Source: Gammaproteobacteria bacterium LSUCC0057 (GTDB taxonomy: Bacteria; Pseudomonadota; Gammaproteobacteria; Pseudomonadales; Porticoccaceae). Taken from it: 64,000 nucleotides of DNA. Of this stretch, positions 21,107 through 28,300 are shown in pieces. The first letter of the stretch is position 1. Each line of letters opens with the position of its first letter. The stretch spans positions 38,500 to 102,499 of the forward strand of contig SPIA01000004.1 in NCBI GenBank assembly GCA_004535795.1, given 5' to 3'. Position numbers and translations under genes: made by a program. Under the pieces are notes generated by a model. The model made no database searches. It worked only from the letters and a program-made list of their open reading frames with translations, and was not told where the DNA came from.

Positions 21107-21138
21107 CCAACGCTGCGACCTGTTAGTCGCAGCGTTGG
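21107..21138. repeat. Perfect 13-bp inverted repeat, 6-base loop
   Basis: CCAACGCTGCGAC (21107-21119) is followed by CTGTTA and the exact reverse complement (21126-21138). There is no T-run on either side, so it is not a standard terminator. It is placed between two divergent transcription units and could be an operator or an RNA hairpin in the receptor leader. Confidence 0.8.
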
Positions 21139-21311
21139 GCAAACAATTATTGCAGCGCGTATGCCTATACGGTATGTTCGCCATGCAGTTGGAGTAATGG
21201 CGTGCAATACCTGTCGACACAGGCTTGCTGGCATACTCCACTGAAACTCGAACAGCCAAAAAGCCGTTCAACTAAAGCAGAACAACACCCAAACACAATC
21301 AGGGGATTATT

Positions 21312-23840
21312 ATGCAATCAATCAATCGCAAACTTCTTGCCACCACCGTTGCTGCACTGGCGACCGGCGCACTGGCACTACCGGCTACCGCAGCGACCCT
21401 CGAAGAGGTCGTGGTAACCGCCACCAAACGCGCAGAATCTCTGCAAGATGTCTCTATCTCTATGCTCGCTGTCAGCGGCGAAACCATCCGCGAAGAGAGC
21501 ATTACCAAAATGGAAGACCTCACCAACAGCATGCCGGCGGTGACGGTAGTGACCAACCCGATTGGTAACTTTGTCTTTATTCGCGGCATCGGCTCATCGA
21601 CTAACCAAGGTATTGAGCAGTCGGTTTCGATGTTCCACGACGGTATTTATATGGGTCGCCATCAGCTGACCCGTGCTCCATTCATGGACATTGAGCGGGT
21701 CGAAGTCCTGCGCGGACCGCAGTCGATTATGTTCGGCAAAAACACCATTGGTGGTGCACTGAGCGTTATTACCGCCAAACCCACCCAAGAGCGCGAGGCG
21801 CTGATCAGCGTAATGGCTGGCGAAGATGGCGAGCAAGAGCTGAACCTGATGGCCTCTGGCGGTATTAGCGACAATGTCGCCGCTCGCTTTGCCTACCGCG
21901 ACTACCAGTACGATGGCTTTATGGAAAACACACTGACCAACCGCGATGAAGCGCAGCGCGATGACTGGACTGCGCGCGCCACCGTGGTCTGGGATGTCAA
22001 CGAAGACACTACTTTCACTTTCAAACACGAGCGCAGCGAGTTCAATGAGCTCGGCCGCACTCAGCAGCTGGCGGTGGTTAATCCATATGGTGAAACCGCA
22101 CTTGGTTTGACCGGCCTCAATGGTGCCATTGCAGGCACAGAATCCGTTGATGACCAGCGTGCAGTGATCAATGATGGCGGCGCCTACTTTGCCAACGCAG
22201 CAGCATTAGCTGCATCCTTAGGTGAAGCTGCTCCAGCCGCACTATTGGGCGTCGCCGCCCTGGATGCGCCCGGCTACCCAGGGCTAGATGAGATGAGTGA
22301 CAATGAGATGGATGTCACCACTCTTATTCTGGAAACTCAAATGGGTGAGCACACCTTTACCGCTACCGCCGGCTTCGCCAACTACGAGTACGTGGATGTC
22401 TGTGACTGTGACTTTGCTGCCATTCCGCTGGTACAGGTGGATGCTGCAGAGGATTACAGCCAAGAGAGCCTAGAGCTGCGCTTGACCTCGCCAGGTGGCG
22501 AGACTGTCGACTACATTGTCGGTGCCTACTACCACCAGTCTGACCTGCACTACACCTCTGGCGAAGCATTTGGCGCTTGGATTGCCAGTGCCCCCAACGT
22601 CTCCCGCGACTACTACTTAGACCAAGAGCAAGAGCAGATGTCGGTGTTTGGTTCGGCGACTTGGAATATGGATGACAGCACCCGCTTGACCGTCGGTCTG
22701 CGCTACTCCGAGGAAGACAAAACCGCTAGCCGTGAGTTAGAGAAGCGCTTTACTGGCGGCTGGGACTTTGGAACTCACCCAGTCGGTCCGCTATCTGGGT
22801 CATTCGGCTCTACTGCCGCTGACTACGACACTTTCCAACAACTCGGTCCAGTAGGCGGTCCCGGAACTGCGACACCTACGCCGTCGCAAATCCTTGATGG
22901 CGCACTCTGGGTTGGCCTGCTCGGCACTTACGAGCACAGCATTCAAGGGCAAAAACGCAGCGAAGAGTTCGTCGACTGGTCGTTTAACTTAGAACACGAC
23001 ATCAACGACGACATCATGGTCTACGGCTTGGTCTCGACTGGGGTTAAAGGTGGTGGTTTTGATGCCCGCTACCTGAAAGATCCTGAAGACTCTTCTGTAC
23101 CTGGCTATAACAAGTTCGAATACGAAGAGGAAGAGGCGCTGAACATGGAGTTGGGCTTTAAGAGCACCCTGCTCGATGGCGCCATGACCTTCAATGCCAC
23201 CTTGTTCCGCACCGAGATTACCGACCTGCAGGTCTCTATCTTCGATGGCGGTACCGCCTTCTTGGTGGATAACGCCGCTGAGATGACCGCACAGGGTTTG
23301 GAGTTTGATGTTAAGTGGGCCGCAACAGAGGCACTGACCGTCACCGCCGCCGGTGCCTTCCTGGACAACGAATTCACCTCGTTCACAGACAGTGCCTGTT
23401 GGAAACGTGACCCAGCCACCAATCCAGAAGAAGCTGCGCTTTGCGGAACCAGCGCCGATGGCTTGCCAATCCAGGATGCTTCAGGCGAACCCAACATCTT
23501 CTCGCCTGAGTTCTCGATGAACCTGCGCCTCGACCACGAGATGCCAATCGGCAACAACCTGCTGCTGCGCAGCTCGGTCGACGCCTTCTACTCGGATGAG
23601 CACTTTACCGCCGCCGATTTGGATCCTATCTACGCCATGCAAGAGTCCTACACCCGCATCAACCTGCGCCTGGCGCTGGCCGATGCCGCCGGCAAGTGGG
23701 ATGTAGCGCTGATTGGTAAAAACATCACCGACGAAGAGGTCTCTACCAACAACAACGACCAACCACTGGTTAACGGTAATGGCTTTACCAGCCTGCAGCG
23801 TCTAGCCAGCTGGGCGGTACAGGGCACCTACCGTTTCTAA
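21312..23840 (+). CDS. TonB-dependent outer-membrane receptor
   Basis: An 842-residue TonB-dependent receptor. It has a signal peptide (about residues 1-28, cut near PATAA), a TonB box LEEVVVTATK just after it, a plug domain (IRGIGSSTNQGIEQSVSMF, then VEVLRGPQSIMFGKNTIGG), and a long beta-barrel ending in the aromatic VQGTYRF. The plug resembles the large 'energized by catabolism' class of marine and sphingomonad receptors, which take up many organic compounds. It lacks obvious siderophore-specific features. A pair of cysteines in VCDCDF (about residue 361) sits in an extracellular loop region. It is divergent from the beta-oxidation operon, which hints at a lipid-like or aliphatic substrate, but that is inference from neighbourhood only. 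Confidence 0.93.
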   Translation: MQSINRKLLATTVAALATGALALPATAATLEEVVVTATKRAESLQDVSISMLAVSGETIREESITKMEDLTNSMPAVTVVTNPIGNFVFIRGIGSSTNQGIEQSVSMFHDGIYMGRHQLTRAPFMDIERVEVLRGPQSIMFGKNTIGGALSVITAKPTQEREALISVMAGEDGEQELNLMASGGISDNVAARFAYRDYQYDGFMENTLTNRDEAQRDDWTARATVVWDVNEDTTFTFKHERSEFNELGRTQQLAVVNPYGETALGLTGLNGAIAGTESVDDQRAVINDGGAYFANAAALAASLGEAAPAALLGVAALDAPGYPGLDEMSDNEMDVTTLILETQMGEHTFTATAGFANYEYVDVCDCDFAAIPLVQVDAAEDYSQESLELRLTSPGGETVDYIVGAYYHQSDLHYTSGEAFGAWIASAPNVSRDYYLDQEQEQMSVFGSATWNMDDSTRLTVGLRYSEEDKTASRELEKRFTGGWDFGTHPVGPLSGSFGSTAADYDTFQQLGPVGGPGTATPTPSQILDGALWVGLLGTYEHSIQGQKRSEEFVDWSFNLEHDINDDIMVYGLVSTGVKGGGFDARYLKDPEDSSVPGYNKFEYEEEEALNMELGFKSTLLDGAMTFNATLFRTEITDLQVSIFDGGTAFLVDNAAEMTAQGLEFDVKWAATEALTVTAAGAFLDNEFTSFTDSACWKRDPATNPEEAALCGTSADGLPIQDASGEPNIFSPEFSMNLRLDHEMPIGNNLLLRSSVDAFYSDEHFTAADLDPIYAMQESYTRINLRLALADAAGKWDVALIGKNITDEEVSTNNNDQPLVNGNGFTSLQRLASWAVQGTYRF

Positions 23841-23863
23841 CCCTTTAGAAACGTAGCCCGATT

Positions 23864-23893
23864 AAAAACCCCGCCACACGGCGGGGTTTTTTT
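23864..23893. terminator. Intrinsic terminator after the TonB receptor
   Basis: Stem CCCCGCC / GGCGGGG with an ACAC loop, five A before and seven T after. It ends the receptor gene and probably also the convergent oxygenase gene. A second small hairpin at about 23832-23853 spans the receptor stop codon. Confidence 0.95.
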
Positions 23894-23945
23894 ATGGCTG
23901 CTGTGATCGCAGTGCAATCGCAACTCAACGCAGCAGCCGCGGGCA

Positions 23946-24611
23946 TTAACGCGGCGGGTCTAGCTGGCCATTGATGGTGTTATTGAGCCTAAACCAACCG
24001 GCTACGCTGTAGCGATCGCGCTGTGCCGGCAGCACCTCGTGGGGGAACTCTTCACTTAAAAACAGCACCACACTGGCAAAGCTGGGGGTTACTGCCAACA
24101 GCGGCACACTGTTATCGTCGCGATAAATGACTAACTCGCCACCCTGGTCGGGCTGCCAGCCGCGATTGAGGTAGGCGACCACACTGAGCAGGCGGTTGCT
24201 TTCGCCGCGAAAGGCATCGCGGTGGCGCTTGTAAAAATCGCCCGGGGCGTAGTGGGCGAGGTGGCTCTCGAACGAGAACAGCCCCAAAAACAGCCGCTGG
24301 TTAAGGTAGAGACGCAACGCCTCGCACCACTGCCGCCACGCTGCAGCGTGGGGCTGGCGCTCATCCAACCAGGCGATCTTATCGCGGCGTACAAAGCGGT
24401 TGCGCTCGGCGCTGCTGCCGCGGCCAATGGCGGCGGGGACAAACTGCTCGCTAGTGGCGGCCAGCGCCGCCACTAGCGAGTCGGTCACCGGCTCTGGTAG
24501 TGCCGCCGGGCAGACGGCGTAGCCGCGCTCGGCCAACTGCTCGGCGATCTGCGCAAACAGCGTAGTGTCTGGCGGCTCGGCGGCTCGGTTGATGGCTTCA
24601 ATGGTGGTCAA
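23946..24611 (-). CDS. 2-oxoglutarate/Fe(II)-dependent oxygenase (prolyl-hydroxylase-like)
   Basis: A 221-residue 2OG-Fe(II) oxygenase of the prolyl 4-hydroxylase-like group. The metal ligands are HRD in FYKRHRDAF (about residues 128-136) and the distal His in EEFPHEVLPA. The 2OG-binding Arg follows in RDRYSVAGWF. No ATG fits this N-terminus. The best start is a TTG at 24611 with AGGAG 7 bases upstream (24619-24623), giving MTTIEAINRAAEPPD. The open frame extends further upstream but into an unrelated sequence. The substrate is unknown; bacterial members hydroxylate ribosomal proteins, EF-Tu or small molecules. It is divergent from a glycine-rich small protein. Confidence 0.86.
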   Translation of the reverse strand: MTTIEAINRAAEPPDTTLFAQIAEQLAERGYAVCPAALPEPVTDSLVAALAATSEQFVPAAIGRGSSAERNRFVRRDKIAWLDERQPHAAAWRQWCEALRLYLNQRLFLGLFSFESHLAHYAPGDFYKRHRDAFRGESNRLLSVVAYLNRGWQPDQGGELVIYRDDNSVPLLAVTPSFASVVLFLSEEFPHEVLPAQRDRYSVAGWFRLNNTINGQLDPPR

Positions 24612-24680
24612 AGGGTCGCTCCTAGTGGCGGCGCCATTATTCAACGAATTGGCGCAGCTGGCGACTAATATATTGCTGCC

Positions 24681-24716
24681 AAAATAGCCCCAGACATGAC
24701 GCTGCAGGCTATTTTT
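24681..24716. repeat. 9-bp inverted repeat in a divergent promoter region
   Basis: AAAATAGCC (24681-24689) and GGCTATTTT (24708-24716) are perfect arms around an 18-base centre. They lie between the divergent oxygenase and glycine-rich protein genes, just upstream of the plus-strand TTAATA. It is a possible operator; no family is recognised. Confidence 0.6.
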
Positions 24717-24758
24717 GCTAGGGTGTGAGCCACTTTTAATACAACCACAGAGGCTGCT

Positions 24759-25175
24759 ATGAACGACACCACCGCTAACCCCGACACCGGCATGAACCCC
24801 GCCGAGCTCTACCGCGAAGAGACCTACACCGACCAAAAAATGGGCACCATTCGCAAATTGGTGCCAGTCTGCGCCGATGGCAGCGACGACCCCGAGCGCG
24901 CGGTGCAGTTTGTCGGCTCGGCGCAGGTGATGACACCGATGGGGGCCGTGCCGCTCACCTTCGCACTCGATGGCACCACTGTTGGTGAGGCGGCGGCAGA
25001 CTTTGCCGGCAAAGCGCAGCTGGCAGTAGAGCAGACCGCCAAAGAGATAGAGCAGATGCGCCGCGACCAGGCCTCGCAAATTGTTGTGCCCGGCCAAGGG
25101 GGTGGCGCCGGAATGCCGGGTGGCATGGGCGGTGGTGGTATGGGCGGTGGCGCCGGCGGCGGTATTATTATTTAA
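24759..25175 (+). CDS. Conserved cytoplasmic protein with glycine-rich tail
   Basis: A 138-residue protein of unknown function. Residues 1-105 form a conserved acidic domain (MNPAELYREETYTDQKMGTI, then VGSAQVMTPMGAVPLTF). The tail from about residue 112 is almost all Gly and Met (GMPGGMGGGGMGGGAGGG) and ends in III. I recall similar 'PAELYREE...GTIR' proteins in other gammaproteobacteria, all uncharacterised. No signal peptide. Its TAA stop overlaps the TAA stop of the convergent GIY-YIG gene (shared TTAA at 25172-25175). Confidence 0.75.
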   Translation: MNDTTANPDTGMNPAELYREETYTDQKMGTIRKLVPVCADGSDDPERAVQFVGSAQVMTPMGAVPLTFALDGTTVGEAAADFAGKAQLAVEQTAKEIEQMRRDQASQIVVPGQGGGAGMPGGMGGGGMGGGAGGGIII

Positions 25176-25459
25176 CCGCTGGGCTGCGCGCCGAGCAGCG
25201 CCCGCTTAGCGTGGGCGGGCAGTTGTTTAATTTGCGCCTCGCGGCGGCTGGCGCTTATGCGGTTGTGCCCGCCCTCGCAAAACACTACCGCCAGCGGCCG
25301 GCGACCGAGGAAGTATTTGGCGCCGCGCTTAACGCCGCCGCGCTGCTGCATCGCCTCATGCTCGCTAAAGCGGCGCTCGACGTCGGTGCTGATGCCGGTA
25401 TAGAGCGAACCGTCGCTGCAGCGCACCATATAAACAAACCACTCGCTGGCGCTCGCCAC
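25172..25459 (-). CDS. GIY-YIG nuclease-superfamily protein (YhbQ-like)
   Basis: A 95-residue single-domain GIY-YIG protein. WFVYMVRCSDGSLYTGISTD carries the two half-motifs VYM and YTG, followed by RR-x-EHE and the basic KRGAKYF. The start is a GTG at 25459 whose G is the last base of the SprT-like stop (TAGTG), so translation is coupled. A longer open frame to 25672 runs inside the sprT-like gene and is not needed. Small YhbQ-type members have weak or unknown nuclease activity. Confidence 0.86.
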   Translation of the reverse strand: MASASEWFVYMVRCSDGSLYTGISTDVERRFSEHEAMQQRGGVKRGAKYFLGRRPLAVVFCEGGHNRISASRREAQIKQLPAHAKRALLGAQPSG

Positions 25460-26031
25460 TAGCTCGCCGCCATCAGTTCGCTGCGGCAGTGGCGGCAGTG
25501 ATAGCGCGCCTGGCCGGCCGCTGCTCTGCGGTGGCGCACTGCGCCGAGCTGATGGCTGCGACAGCCGCATTGATACCGGTAACTGGCCCGCTGCTGTTGG
25601 GGTATACCCTCTAACTCGTAGCAGCCGGTGGCGCGCGCCGGCAAGCCAAATGCCTGCATCACTCGCTGCCACTCTCGCCCATGCGGTTTTAGCCGGCGCT
25701 GTAGGTACTGGCGGCTGACGACGTAGTGGGCGACCTCGTGGGGCACGGTATCGGCCAAGCTCTCGCGCCAGTATTTAGCAAATAACCACGGGTTAAAACG
25801 CAATGTGTCCGGCTCTGCCGAGCGCTTGCGGGTGGCTGCGCGGGCAGCGACAAAACTGCCGGCACAGCGGCCGCGCTGGTCGAAGCGAATCGCCGGCAAC
25901 GGCAGCGACAGGCCAAATAGCTGCTCGGCGGTTTGGCACCAGTGGGCAACCGCCGCCGCCACCTGCGGGTATTGCTGCTCGCCAATCGGTAGGTAGTAGC
26001 CGTTTTCTAGGGTTGGGGTGAAATCGCTCAT
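25459..26031 (-). CDS. SprT-like zinc metalloprotease-fold protein
   Basis: A 190-residue SprT-family protein with the zincin motif HEVAHYVVS (about residues 93-101). The third ligand is probably His in KPHGREW. The C-terminus has a cysteine/histidine-rich zinc ribbon (YQCGCRSHQ and YHCRHCRS). Relatives include eukaryotic Spartan, which cuts DNA-protein crosslinks; bacterial SprT is poorly characterised. The ATG at 26031 gives the family N-terminus; the ribosome site is weak. It is divergent from the PHP gene with only 43 bases between. Confidence 0.87.
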   Translation of the reverse strand: MSDFTPTLENGYYLPIGEQQYPQVAAAVAHWCQTAEQLFGLSLPLPAIRFDQRGRCAGSFVAARAATRKRSAEPDTLRFNPWLFAKYWRESLADTVPHEVAHYVVSRQYLQRRLKPHGREWQRVMQAFGLPARATGCYELEGIPQQQRASYRYQCGCRSHQLGAVRHRRAAAGQARYHCRHCRSELMAAS

Positions 26032-26074
26032 CGCCAACAGTATAACCGCGCGCTGCTGCGCTACAATATCTGCC

Positions 26075-26896
26075 ATGAGAGTCGACCTGCACTGCCACAC
26101 CCGCCACTCCGATGGCGAGCTAGACGCCCCCGACCTGCTGGCACTGGCGGTGGAACGCGGCGTCGAGCTGCTGGCGATCACCGACCACGATTCGCTCGGT
26201 GCCCACGACGAGCTGGCCGGGCAGAGCTTTGGCCAGCTGCAGCTGTTGAGCGGCATTGAACTGTCGACCAGCTGGCGCGGCCGCGGCGTGCATATTGTCG
26301 GCCTCAATGTCGATACCGACAACTCCGCGCTGCGCGCCGGTATCGCCGCCCAGCAGCAGGCGCGGCAGTTGCGCGCCGAGATTATCGACACCAAGCTGGC
26401 CAAACTCGGCTTTGCCGACACCCTGGCCGGCGCCCGCCACTACGCCGCCAACGGTTTTATCGGCCGCCCCCACTTTGCCGCCGAGCTGGTGGCGCGCGGT
26501 GCCGTCAAAGACACCGCCAGCGCCTTTAAAAAATACCTCGGTGCCGGCAAGGCTGGCGACATCAAAGAGCAGTGGGCGGATCTGGCCAGTGTCATCGAGT
26601 GGATCACCGCTGCCGGCGGCGTAGCGGTGCTCGCTCACCCGGACAAATATCAACTCACCCGCACCAAGCTGGTTGAGCTGCTCGGCGACTTCACCGCCGC
26701 TGGTGGCAGGGCTATGGAGGTGGTGTCTGGCAACCAGACCGCCGCCAGCAGCCGTCAGTTGGCCCAGCTCTGCCGGCAATTTGACCTGCTCGCCTCCAGC
26801 GGCAGCGACTACCACGGCCCCTCGCTGCCGTGGGCGTCGCTGGGCAACCAAGCGCCGCTGCCGGGCGGCCTGACCCCGGTCTGGGCACAGTTCTAG
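26075..26896 (+). CDS. PHP-domain phosphoesterase (YciV/RNase AM-like)
   Basis: A 273-residue PHP-domain metal phosphoesterase. MRVDLHCHTRHSDGEL at the N-terminus, ITDHDSLG (about 35-42), IGRPHFAAELV, VLAHPDKYQ and SGSDYHGPSLPW are the metal-ligand motifs. Relatives hydrolyse nucleoside 3',5'-bisphosphates or trim 5' ends of rRNA. The open frame begins at 26018. The ATG at 26075 is chosen because the conserved domain starts at once. There is no ribosome site, and TACAAT at 26062-26067 lies only 7 bases ahead, so a leaderless message is conceivable. Confidence 0.92.
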   Translation: MRVDLHCHTRHSDGELDAPDLLALAVERGVELLAITDHDSLGAHDELAGQSFGQLQLLSGIELSTSWRGRGVHIVGLNVDTDNSALRAGIAAQQQARQLRAEIIDTKLAKLGFADTLAGARHYAANGFIGRPHFAAELVARGAVKDTASAFKKYLGAGKAGDIKEQWADLASVIEWITAAGGVAVLAHPDKYQLTRTKLVELLGDFTAAGGRAMEVVSGNQTAASSRQLAQLCRQFDLLASSGSDYHGPSLPWASLGNQAPLPGGLTPVWAQF

Positions 26897-26980
26897 AAAT
26901 CCCCCAGCAGCTCGCCTATACTGCCTGCCTTTATTGGCAATGCTGGGCATTTAAGCCAGTTTTCGGGAGTAGTAAAACGC

Positions 26981-27418
26981 GTGGATTTCTTTATTTTTGT
27001 CAGTGAACAGTGGCTGCTGTTCAGCCTGTTGTTAGTATTGATTTACGCTTTTGCCATGCTCGAGCGCAGCCGCGGCGGCAAGCCGCTGACCCCGGCGCAG
27101 GTGGTCGCTGAATTGAATGCCGAGCGCGCCATTTTACTCGATGTGCGCGACGCTAAAGAGTACAACAGCGGCCACATTCACGGCGCCCTACATATCCCGC
27201 ACAGCAAGGTGGCAGCACGGCTTGGCGAGCTGCACAAGCACCGCGAGAAAACCATAATTTTGGCCTGCAAAATGGGCCAAAGCGCGGCGGCAACCGGTAA
27301 GTTGCTCACTAAAAATGGCTACACTGTGCGCCGTCTCGGCGGTGGCATGATGGAGTGGGGCAGCCAAGGGATGCCAGTGGTGACAGCCAAAAGTGCCGGT
27401 AAAAACAAAGAGGGGTAA
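26981..27418 (+). CDS. Membrane-anchored rhodanese-like protein (YibN-like)
   Basis: A 145-residue protein with one N-terminal transmembrane helix (about residues 9-27, WLLFSLLLVLIYAFAM) and a cytoplasmic rhodanese domain. The active-site Cys is in ILACKMGQSAAA (about residue 92). It starts with GTG at 26981. The order rhodanese-grxC-secB is conserved in Pseudomonadales and enterics (yibN-grxC-secB). The role is probably sulfur or redox chemistry at the membrane; substrate unknown. Confidence 0.92.
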   Translation: MDFFIFVSEQWLLFSLLLVLIYAFAMLERSRGGKPLTPAQVVAELNAERAILLDVRDAKEYNSGHIHGALHIPHSKVAARLGELHKHREKTIILACKMGQSAAATGKLLTKNGYTVRRLGGGMMEWGSQGMPVVTAKSAGKNKEG

Positions 27419-27426
27419 CTGCCGCC

Positions 27427-27687
27427 ATGAGCCAACCCACTATTACCGTCTACACCACCCGCTACTGTCCTTACTGCAGTGCCGCTACGCAGCTGCTGCG
27501 CTCGTTGGGACTCGACTTCGAAGAGATTTCGGCTGACAATAACCCTGAGCTGCGCGCCGAACTGCGCCAACGCAGCGGCCAGCACACCGTGCCGCAAATA
27601 TGGTTTGGCGACCATCACGTCGGCGGTTTTAGCGACTTACAACAACGCCATCAGCGCGGCGAGCTGGATGCGCTGCTGCGCCAATAG
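27427..27687 (+). CDS. grxC: Glutaredoxin 3
   Basis: An 86-residue glutaredoxin that reduces disulfides with glutathione. The dithiol active site is RYCPYCSAA at residues 12-20. The cis-Pro TVPQIWFGDHHVGGFSDL glutathione-binding region follows. It starts 8 bases after the rhodanese stop and precedes secB by 45 bases. Confidence 0.96.
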   Translation: MSQPTITVYTTRYCPYCSAATQLLRSLGLDFEEISADNNPELRAELRQRSGQHTVPQIWFGDHHVGGFSDLQQRHQRGELDALLRQ

Positions 27688-27732
27688 CCACGCCACTTGA
27701 CCCTTTCACACTAAACAATAAGGCCCACTACT

Positions 27733-28239
27733 ATGACCGAAGAGACTCCCGCCGCGACCAACAGCGAGCAAAAAACCGACGTGCAATTTGCGCTGCAGCG
27801 CATTTATCTGAAAGATCTCTCTTTTGAATCACCGCAGGGGGTGAAGGCGTTTACCACCCAAGCCAAGCCCAAAGTGAATCAAGAGCTCAACACCAAAACC
27901 AGTAAAATTGAAGATAACCTCTACGAGGTGGCGCTGCGCTTAACGGTAACGGTGGCCGACGGCGAGGAAACGCTCTACTTAGTCGAAGTCGAACAAGCCG
28001 GCCTGTTCGCTATTACCGGCCTGCAAGACCAGCAGCTGGCACAAGTGCTCAACACCGCCTGCCCGAACATTCTGTTCCCCTACGCCCGCGAGGCGATTGA
28101 CAACACCCTAACCAAGGCGACCTTCCCGCCGCTGCTGTTGCCGCCGATCAACTTTGACGCGCTGTTCGCCTCTGCTGTCCAGCAGGCACAACAGCAGGCT
28201 CAAGAGAAAGAACAAGAGCCAGCGGCCACCGAGCACTAA
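27733..28239 (+). CDS. secB: Protein-export chaperone SecB
   Basis: A 168-residue SecB, the tetrameric chaperone that keeps precursors unfolded and hands them to SecA. VQFALQRIYLKDLSFESP and NILFPYAREAIDNTL are family signatures. The C-terminus is long and Gln/Glu-rich (QQAQQQAQEKEQEP). Followed by a terminator. The window encodes many Sec clients (receptors, porin, PstS, secretin). Confidence 0.97.
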   Translation: MTEETPAATNSEQKTDVQFALQRIYLKDLSFESPQGVKAFTTQAKPKVNQELNTKTSKIEDNLYEVALRLTVTVADGEETLYLVEVEQAGLFAITGLQDQQLAQVLNTACPNILFPYAREAIDNTLTKATFPPLLLPPINFDALFASAVQQAQQQAQEKEQEPAATEH

Positions 28240-28258
28240 GCACTGCCATTGCTCGCCA

Positions 28259-28285
28259 ACGCCCGCTGCTGCGGGCGTTTTTTTT
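28259..28285 (+). terminator. Intrinsic terminator of secB
   Basis: An 8-bp stem ACGCCCGC / GCGGGCGT with a TGCT loop, followed by eight T. Works on the plus strand; the minus-strand side has no T-run. Confidence 0.93.
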
Positions 28286-28300
28286 GCCGCCTTCTGCCGG

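Larger units (their letters stand above)
20936..21311. other. 376-base divergent intergenic region (thiolase operon / TonB receptor)
   Basis: No gene is seen. It contains a plausible sigma-70 promoter for the minus-strand operon, a perfect 13-bp inverted repeat at 21107-21138, and a shorter CCTGT/ACAGG dyad at 21210-21223. No FadR- or PsrA-type operator was recognised. AGGGG precedes the receptor ATG by about 7 bases. Confidence 0.6.

Noticed and set aside
24612-25097. N-terminal extension of the 2OG oxygenase to 25097
   Set aside because: It would run antisense through the glycine-rich protein gene and the shared promoter region; TTG 24611 with AGGAG gives the natural start.
26062-26075. 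Leaderless transcript for the PHP gene
   Set aside because: TACAAT is suitably placed but there is no -35; evidence too thin for a separate finding.
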